DNA of 64,000 nucleotides from Camelimonas fluminis (GTDB lineage Bacteria; Pseudomonadota; Alphaproteobacteria; Rhizobiales; Beijerinckiaceae): NCBI RefSeq assembly GCF_014656355.1, contig NZ_BNCG01000001.1, positions 166,673 to 230,672 of the forward strand, read 5' to 3'. Shown piece by piece: positions 59,025 to 64,000 of this stretch (position 1 is its first letter; each line of letters starts with the position of its first letter). The notes under the pieces were generated by a model. It saw only the letters and a program-made list of their open reading frames with translations, ran no database searches and was not told where the DNA came from. The position numbers and the translations under genes were made by a program.

Positions 59025-60845
59025 ATGGCGATCCAGCTGCAGGTTCCGGACATCCGCGAACTGAAGCCCCACATCACGGTGTTTGGCGTCGGCGGGGCCG
59101 GCGGCAACGCCGTCAACAACATGATCGAAGCAGGCCTTGAGGGCGTGGAGTTCGTTTGCGCCAACACCGACGCCCAGGCTCTGGCGTCGGCGCGGGCCGA
59201 ACGCATCATCCAGATGGGCATCCAGGCGACCGAGGGATTGGGCGCCGGCTCCCAGCCGGATGTTGGCCGCGCCGCCGCTGAGGAGGTGATTGACGAGATC
59301 CGCGATCAGCTTTCCGGCGCACACATGGTGTTCATCACCGCTGGCATGGGCGGCGGCACCGGCACCGGCGCGGCGCCGGTTATTGCCCGCGCCGCCCGTG
59401 ATCTGGGCATCCTGACCGTTGGCGTCGTCACCAAGCCGTTCCAGTTCGAGGGCTCGCGCCGCACCCGCGTCGCCGAGGCCGGCATCGCCGAGCTGCAGCA
59501 GGCCGTCGACACGCTGATCGTCATCCCCAACCAGAACCTGTTCCGCGTGGCCAATGAAAAGACCACGTTCGCCGACGCCTTCGCGATGGCCGACCAGGTG
59601 CTGTATTCCGGCGTGGCCTGCATCACCGACCTGATGGTGAAAGAAGGCCTGATCAATCTCGACTTCGCCGACGTGCGCTCGATCATGCGCGGCATGGGCA
59701 AGGCGATGATGGGCACCGGCGAGGCCTCTGGCGACAAGCGCGCCATCAACGCCGCTGAAGCCGCCATCGCCAACCCGCTGCTCGACGATGTCTCGATGAA
59801 GGGCGCGCGCGGCCTGCTGATCTCGATCACCGGTGGTCCCGACCTGACCCTGTATGAAGTTGACGAGGCGGCGACCCGCATCCGCGAGGAAGTCGATCCG
59901 GAAGCCAACATCATCCTGGGGGCCACCTTCGACCAGTCGATGGAAGGCCTGATCCGCGTCTCCGTCGTGGCCACCGGCATCGAGCCGGCCGCGATCTCCG
60001 AGGACGCAGACATCGTCGCCACCGAGAAGAAGATCGCCGAGGTCGCCGAGCGTCTGCGCACGGAAGCCCGCATGCGCGCCAACCAGGCGCCGCCGTCGAT
60101 CCGCTCCACGGTCACCGCCCCTGCGCCGGTGTCTGAGGCCGCCGCCGCCTTCGCGCCGGTGCCGCCGGTTGCTGCTCCTGTCGCGCCGGTCGAGGCCGTG
60201 GCTCCGGCTCCGGAAGTCGCCGCAGCGCCCGCGCCGGTTCCGCCGGTCGCTGCTCCGGCTCCTGTCCAGGCTCCCGTGATGGCTGCTCCGGCCCCGCAGC
60301 AGGCTCCGATGGTTCGCCCGGCGGCGCCCGCGCCAAGAATGGCCCAGCCCCAGATGGCCCAGCCCCAGATGGCGCAGCCTCAGGCTCCGCAGCCGCAGAT
60401 GGCGCAGCCGCACGCGCCTGAGCCCGAGTTGCACCAGAATCACTTCATCCCGCCGCAGGCCGAGCGGGTTGTCCGTCCCGCCCGCATGCCCCGCGTCGAC
60501 GAGCTGCCGCTGCCGGCCCAGAACCAGCTTCGCGCCAGCCGGCCGGAGCATGAGTACGAGCCCGAGCACGAGACGCGCCGCATGTCGCTGCTGCAGCGCA
60601 TCGCCTCTGTCGGCCTTGGACGCCGTGAAGAGCATCACGTGGCTCCGCACGCCGCCGCGCCGGCTCCCCAGGCTCCGCGTCAGCCGGCCGCCGAGAACCC
60701 CTCGTCGGTTCACGCCGAGTACGGCCGTCGTCCGGCCCCGGCGCCGCAGCATCGTCCCGAGCAGCCGGCTCCGGCGCCGCAGGGTCGCGGCTTCGAGGAT
60801 GACCAACTGGAGATTCCGGCCTTCCTGCGTCGCCAGGCGAACTGA
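59025..60845 (+). CDS. ftsZ: Cell division protein FtsZ with long C-terminal linker
   Basis: Tubulin-like GTPase forming the division ring (606 residues). The GTPase core is about residues 15-345, with [39 protein letters not shown] (tubulin signature) and [21 protein letters not shown] linker of about 240 residues follows, rich in Ala, Pro and Gln with AQPQM repeats (60339-60420), then the C-terminal peptide [10 protein letters not shown] that binds FtsA. AGAGG precedes the ATG at 59025. The core is of usual size; the linker is long even for this order. Confidence 0.97.
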   Translation: MAIQLQVPDIRELKPHITVFGVGGAGGNAVNNMIEAGLEGVEFVCANTDAQALASARAERIIQMGIQATEGLGAGSQPDVGRAAAEEVIDEIRDQLSGAHMVFITAGMGGGTGTGAAPVIARAARDLGILTVGVVTKPFQFEGSRRTRVAEAGIAELQQAVDTLIVIPNQNLFRVANEKTTFADAFAMADQVLYSGVACITDLMVKEGLINLDFADVRSIMRGMGKAMMGTGEASGDKRAINAAEAAIANPLLDDVSMKGARGLLISITGGPDLTLYEVDEAATRIREEVDPEANIILGATFDQSMEGLIRVSVVATGIEPAAISEDADIVATEKKIAEVAERLRTEARMRANQAPPSIRSTVTAPAPVSEAAAAFAPVPPVAAPVAPVEAVAPAPEVAAAPAPVPPVAAPAPVQAPVMAAPAPQQAPMVRPAAPAPRMAQPQMAQPQMAQPQAPQPQMAQPHAPEPELHQNHFIPPQAERVVRPARMPRVDELPLPAQNQLRASRPEHEYEPEHETRRMSLLQRIASVGLGRREEHHVAPHAAAPAPQAPRQPAAENPSSVHAEYGRRPAPAPQHRPEQPAPAPQGRGFEDDQLEIPAFLRRQAN

Positions 60846-60894
60846 TTTGACCTGACGTGAGCACGGCTGTAACAGGCTGTTAACAATAGTGGCG

Positions 60895-60925
60895 ACCCCG
60901 GCTTTGGCCGGGGTTGTTTCGTTTT
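60895..60925 (+). terminator. Rho-independent terminator after ftsZ
   Basis: ACCCCGGC-TTTG-GCCGGGGT forms an 8-bp stem followed by TTGTTTCGTTTT. It separates the ftsQAZ transcript from lpxC. Confidence 0.8.
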
Positions 60926-61149
60926 GAAAACCATTTGTTAATCAATTGGTTGGGCATGGCTCGCATGCGAATTTTTTCGTAACAGAACGTAAGAAAGCGT
61001 GATTTGGCCGACGGGGTCCACCGGACTATGTTCCTGCTCAGAAAACGGGGTTCCGGCAGCGCTGCTGCCTTAACGGCGCCCCGGTGGCAGACAGCAACGG
61101 ACAGACGCCGGCGCGGCGGATCGCAGCGCCCGGAAGTCAGGAACGCCAG
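60926..61149 (+). promoter_or_regulatory. lpxC promoter region
   Basis: About 220 bases, AT-rich at first (TTTGTTAATCAATTGGTTGG, GAATTTTTTCGTAAC). GGCAGC-GCT-GCTGCC (61055-61069) is a small perfect hairpin. A separate lpxC promoter is likely here because a terminator lies upstream, but no box pair was assigned. Confidence 0.45.
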
Positions 61150-62091
61150 ATGAAAGCCAGCCGGCAAACCACGCTTCGCTCCCCCATCGTCATCACCGGA
61201 AACGGCGTGCATGGCGGGCAGCCTGTCCGGATGACCCTTCATCCGGCCCCGGCCTCCAACGGCGTGACTTTCCTCCGCACGAATCTGGCCAATGGCCACG
61301 AACGTCTTCTCGAGGCCCGTCACCTGGCCGTCTCGGCCACCGCGCTCTGCACCGTGATCGGCGATGATGAATCCGGCTCCGTCGCCACCATCGAACATGT
61401 GATGTCCGCGCTTGCCGGCCTCGGCGTTGATAACGTCTGCATCGAGATCGACGGTCCCGAAGTTCCGATTCTTGATGGCAGCGCCGCCGAGTACGTCGAT
61501 GCGATCGCCCAGGTTGGCGTCGTCGAGCAGGCGGCCTTCCGTCGCGTTATCCGCGTGCTGCGCCCGGTGCGCGTCGAGATGGGTCGCGCCTTTGCCGAGA
61601 TGCGTCCGTACGAGCGTGGTTTCCGCCTCGACGTGGAGATCGATTTCGACACGGCGGTCATCGGTCGCCAGCGCATGGTGTTTGATATGTCGCCGGCTGC
61701 TTATCGCCGCGAGATCTCCCGCGCCCGCACCTTCGGTTTCATGCGCGACGTTGAAGCGCTGTGGAAGGCTGGCTTCGCGCGCGGCGCCTCGCTGGACAAC
61801 ACGGTGGCTCTCGGCGACGACGGCGTCCTCAACCCGGAAGGCACGCGTTGGCCGGATGAGTTCGTTCGCCACAAGATTCTCGACGCCATCGGCGACCTGT
61901 CGCTGGCCGGCGGGCAGATTCTTGGCTCCTATCACTCTTTCTGCGGCGGCCACCGCCTCAATTTCATGATGCTGGAAGCGCTGTTCGCTGATCGCGCCAA
62001 CTACGCGATTGTCGACGCCGCGCCGCGCCGTGAGGTTGGCCACGCGGAAGCGGCTGTCGCAGCCGTCGCCTTCGCGCCGACCGTCAGCTAG
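61150..62091 (+). CDS. lpxC: UDP-3-O-acyl-N-acetylglucosamine deacetylase
   Basis: Zinc enzyme for the committed step of lipid A synthesis (313 residues). RQTTLRSPIVITGNGVHGGQ is the N-terminal block. The zinc site uses H in ATIEHVMSALAGLG and H and D in FVRHKILDAIGDLSLAG, with a further H in SFCGGHRLNFM. PILDGSAAEYVDAI is family-typical. ATG 61150 is preferred because AGGAA lies 6 bases upstream; a GTG at 61084 would add 22 residues without homology. It follows ftsZ as usual in Alphaproteobacteria. Confidence 0.96.
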   Translation: MKASRQTTLRSPIVITGNGVHGGQPVRMTLHPAPASNGVTFLRTNLANGHERLLEARHLAVSATALCTVIGDDESGSVATIEHVMSALAGLGVDNVCIEIDGPEVPILDGSAAEYVDAIAQVGVVEQAAFRRVIRVLRPVRVEMGRAFAEMRPYERGFRLDVEIDFDTAVIGRQRMVFDMSPAAYRREISRARTFGFMRDVEALWKAGFARGASLDNTVALGDDGVLNPEGTRWPDEFVRHKILDAIGDLSLAGGQILGSYHSFCGGHRLNFMMLEALFADRANYAIVDAAPRREVGHAEAAVAAVAFAPTVS

Positions 62092-62128
62092 GACTTTTTC
62101 GCGAAAAGTGGCTTCCGTCATTCGCGAC
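62091..62128 (+). repeat. Fragment of repeat family I at the lpxC end
   Basis: GGACTTTTTCGCGAAAAGTG followed by GCTTCCGTCATTCGCGA. TTTTTCGCGAAAA is self-complementary at its core. The fragment begins at the lpxC stop codon. Confidence 0.45.
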
Positions 62129-62719
62129 GGGATGGATGCGGACAGGGTGCGCGACGCGCGGCGCCAAAAACACCGGGCGCCGCTGGTGAGCTGGATCTGG
62201 CCGCAAACGGTCCACAGCATTCCGGCAGCGCTTCAGCCGACCGTCACGTTGGCGGATGACGCGCCCCTGTCCTGAGGCAGGACTGTTCCAGGCGCGGGTC
62301 GTCCAGATTCGATTGGTTGTCCCCCGGTGGTTGTCCCCCCGGCGTCGGTTTGTGGTCCCGCCTTGGGGGCGTGTGTTCCGGTTTTGGTTGCGACGCGCCT
62401 GGCAGGCTTGCTGAAAGCTTGCCAGGCGTTTGTTTAGCCCAATGCGCGATGCTGTGGCTGAAGTTGCAGTTGCGCTGCGCACGCGCTCGTGTCCGGCGCG
62501 GCGCCGGCGCCACGCTCTGGTAATTCGCAACGGCGAGCCGTTCGCGGGGTTGGCGCGGCCGGCGAGTTCAGGATAAAAGCGTTGGCAGAAAGCGTAGCCA
62601 GGCGGCTATGTCCATGTCGCCCAGCGGGCGTTGTACAGGTAACAGATGGTTCCGGCTTGTGATCGCCGGGCCAGGCGCGCCGGGCCGGCGCGAAAAATGG
62701 CTGAAGGGAACGTCGCGGC
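62129..62719. other. lpxC-bamD gap
   Basis: About 590 bases without a supported gene. GGTTGTCCCCCGGT recurs almost exactly 14 bases later (near 62317-62345). A strong terminator is listed at 62396-62435. The bamD promoter should lie in the last 280 bases. Confidence 0.4.
62396..62435 (+). terminator. Terminator between lpxC and bamD
   Basis: CGCCTGGCA pairs with TGCCAGGCG, with an inner GCTT/AAGC stem and a G-T wobble between, giving a long hairpin over 62396-62428. TTTGTTT follows. Confidence 0.8.
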
Positions 62720-63604
62720 ATGCGTCTCGGATATTCGTTCAGGGCAGCTTCCATGGTGAGCGCTCGGGTCTTGCTCGCCGCCGTCGCCGTCACAAGCCTG
62801 GCTGCTTGCAGCGAGGGTCTCGACAAGTTCAATCCGTTCGCTGACGAAAAGTACAAGCCGGAGAAGGTGGTCGATACGCCGCCGGACCAGCTTTACAACG
62901 ACGGTCTGGCCCGTGCGGCCAATGGTAATTTCGTTGGTGCGGCGAAGAAGTTCGATGAGGTCATCAAGATCCATCCGCATTCGCCCTACGCCAAGCAGGC
63001 GCTGCTGATGTCGGCCTACGCCAACTACGAAGGCGGCGCCTACGACGACGCCATCGGATCGGCGAAGCGTTACGTCACCCTGTACCCATCCGACAAGGAC
63101 GCCGCCTACGCCCAGTATCTTCTGGCCATGTCGCACTACTCCATGGCACCAGACGTGTCGCGCGACCAGGAGCAGGCCGAGAAGGCCGGCCAGGCCCTGA
63201 ACGACCTGGTGACCCGTTATCCGAACTCCGAGTACGTCAAGGACTCGAAGTGGAAGATTCAGGTCATCCGCGACCAGCTCGCCGGCAAGGAAATGGAAGT
63301 CGGCCGCTATTATCTGAACCGCCGCAACTACGGCGCCGCGATCAACCGCTTCCGCGTGGTGATCAGCCGCTACCAGACGACCCGCCACGTCGAGGAGGCG
63401 CTCGAGCGCCTGGTCGAGGCCTATATGGCCATGGGCATCGTCAACGAAGCGCAGACCGCCGCCGCCGTGCTTGGCCACAACTTCCCGGACAGCCAGTGGT
63501 ATCAGGATGCCCACGCCCTGCTGACCAAGGGCGGCCTTACGCCGCGTGAGGACAAGGGCTCGTGGATCAGCCAGGCTTTCGGCAAGGCCATCAGCCTGAA
63601 CTGA
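62720..63604 (+). CDS. bamD: Outer membrane assembly lipoprotein BamD
   Basis: Essential lipoprotein of the BAM complex that inserts beta-barrels (294 residues). The signal ends in the lipobox LAAC with C30, followed by EGLDKFNPFADEKYKPE. Five TPR-like helical pairs span about 55-265 (QLYNDGLARAANGNFVGAAK, KRYVTLYPSDKDAAYAQYLL, EVGRYYLNRRNYGAAINRFR). ATG at 62720 gives the full signal; ATG 62753 is possible. It lies 6 bases before recN, the usual alphaproteobacterial pair. Confidence 0.95.
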   Translation: MRLGYSFRAASMVSARVLLAAVAVTSLAACSEGLDKFNPFADEKYKPEKVVDTPPDQLYNDGLARAANGNFVGAAKKFDEVIKIHPHSPYAKQALLMSAYANYEGGAYDDAIGSAKRYVTLYPSDKDAAYAQYLLAMSHYSMAPDVSRDQEQAEKAGQALNDLVTRYPNSEYVKDSKWKIQVIRDQLAGKEMEVGRYYLNRRNYGAAINRFRVVISRYQTTRHVEEALERLVEAYMAMGIVNEAQTAAAVLGHNFPDSQWYQDAHALLTKGGLTPREDKGSWISQAFGKAISLN

Positions 63605-63610
63605 GGCATC

Positions 63611-64000
63611 ATGCTCGCCCAGCTGTCGGTCCGAGACATTGTCCTGATCGACCGGCTTGACCTGACTTTCACATCGGGTCTGAGCGTGCTGACGGGTGAG
63701 ACGGGCGCCGGCAAGTCCATTTTGCTCGACGCCTTTTCGCTCGCCCTGGGCGGGCGGGGAGACGGCGGCCTGGTCCGGCACGGACAGGCTCAGGGGCAGG
63801 TGACGGCGGCGTTCGATCTGCCACTCGCGCATCCGGCGCGCGCCGTCGCAGCGGCGCAGCAGCTGGAGGTCGACGGTGATCTCATCCTGCGTCGCCTGCA
63901 AATGGCGGACGGGCGCACGCGCGCGTTCGTCAACGACCAGCCGGTGAGCGTGCAGATCCTGCGCGCCGTCGGGCAGGAACTCGTTGAAATTCATGGTCAG
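63611..64000 (+). CDS. recN: DNA repair protein RecN (5' part, cut by window end)
   Basis: The first 130 codons of RecN, an SMC-like ATPase that acts in double-strand break repair. MLAQLSVRDIVLIDRLDLTF is the standard N-terminus; the Walker A is GETGAGKS at 29-36 (VLTGETGAGKSILLDAFSLA). The last visible residues VGQELVEIHGQ are a conserved RecN block. The frame is open to the window edge. Confidence 0.95.
   Translation, partial: MLAQLSVRDIVLIDRLDLTFTSGLSVLTGETGAGKSILLDAFSLALGGRGDGGLVRHGQAQGQVTAAFDLPLAHPARAVAAAQQLEVDGDLILRRLQMADGRTRAFVNDQPVSVQILRAVGQELVEIHGQ

Overview
The window is GC-rich alphaproteobacterial chromosome, most likely from the Hyphomicrobiales (Rhizobiales). The evidence is the complete division and cell-wall (dcw) cluster running mraZ to ftsZ and on to lpxC, bamD and recN; a FtsZ with a long Pro/Ala/Gln linker; an ATGA-coupled, densely packed gene style; and dispersed mosaic intergenic repeats of the kind known in this order. 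The genus cannot be fixed from sequence alone. No rRNA, tRNA, CRISPR, prophage or complete insertion sequence was seen.

Layout. 0-7.8 kb (minus strand): a GbsR/MarR-type regulator, the CydDC exporter and the cytochrome bd subunits CydA, CydB and CydX, with an operator-like palindrome at the regulator promoter and a terminator after cydX. 8.1-12.9 kb: phosphoglucomutase, a cyclopropane fatty acid synthase-type enzyme and a TesB-like thioesterase. 13.1-16.3 kb: pabB-pabA-pabC for p-aminobenzoate (folate). 16.6-17.6 kb: a nitrilase. 17.7-20.4 kb: a small accessory stretch with AT-rich promoters holding a DUF6065-like protein, a frameshifted gene resembling clan CD (C80/CPD-like) cysteine peptidases, and an unrecognised Gly-rich protein. 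20.5-22.7 kb: an SGNH hydrolase and an OpgC-like membrane acyltransferase. 23.2-24.1 kb: an EamA transporter. 24.2-30.3 kb: methionine cycle operon, an ArsR-methyltransferase fusion regulator (SahR-like) with metF and metH. 30.4-31.2 kb: an RlpA-like protein and a possible tiny basic ORF. 31.5-34.3 kb: TPP riboswitch and thiO-thiS-thiG-thiE. 34.4-38.9 kb: AmpD-like amidase, DjlA-like co-chaperone, a glycine-zipper lipoprotein and a lytic transglycosylase. 39.1-39.45 kb: RNase P RNA. 40.2-64.0 kb: mraZ, rsmH, ftsL, ftsI, murE, murF, mraY, murD, ftsW, murG, murC, murB, ddl, ftsQ, ftsA, ftsZ, lpxC, bamD and the 5' part of recN.

The genes form coherent modules: respiration under low oxygen or stress (cyd), one-carbon metabolism (pab, metF/metH, thi) and envelope construction (dcw, lpxC, bamD, SLT, AmpD, RlpA). 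The most unusual material is non-coding. Two families of mosaic repeats sit in many intergenic gaps; they touch a start codon (pabB) and a stop codon (nitrilase) and supply the ribosome binding site of murB. Several long perfect palindromes lie next to regulated genes (cyd, thi, met, murF, ftsZ). The 17.7-20.4 kb stretch is the best candidate for an undescribed small system, but its function is not known.
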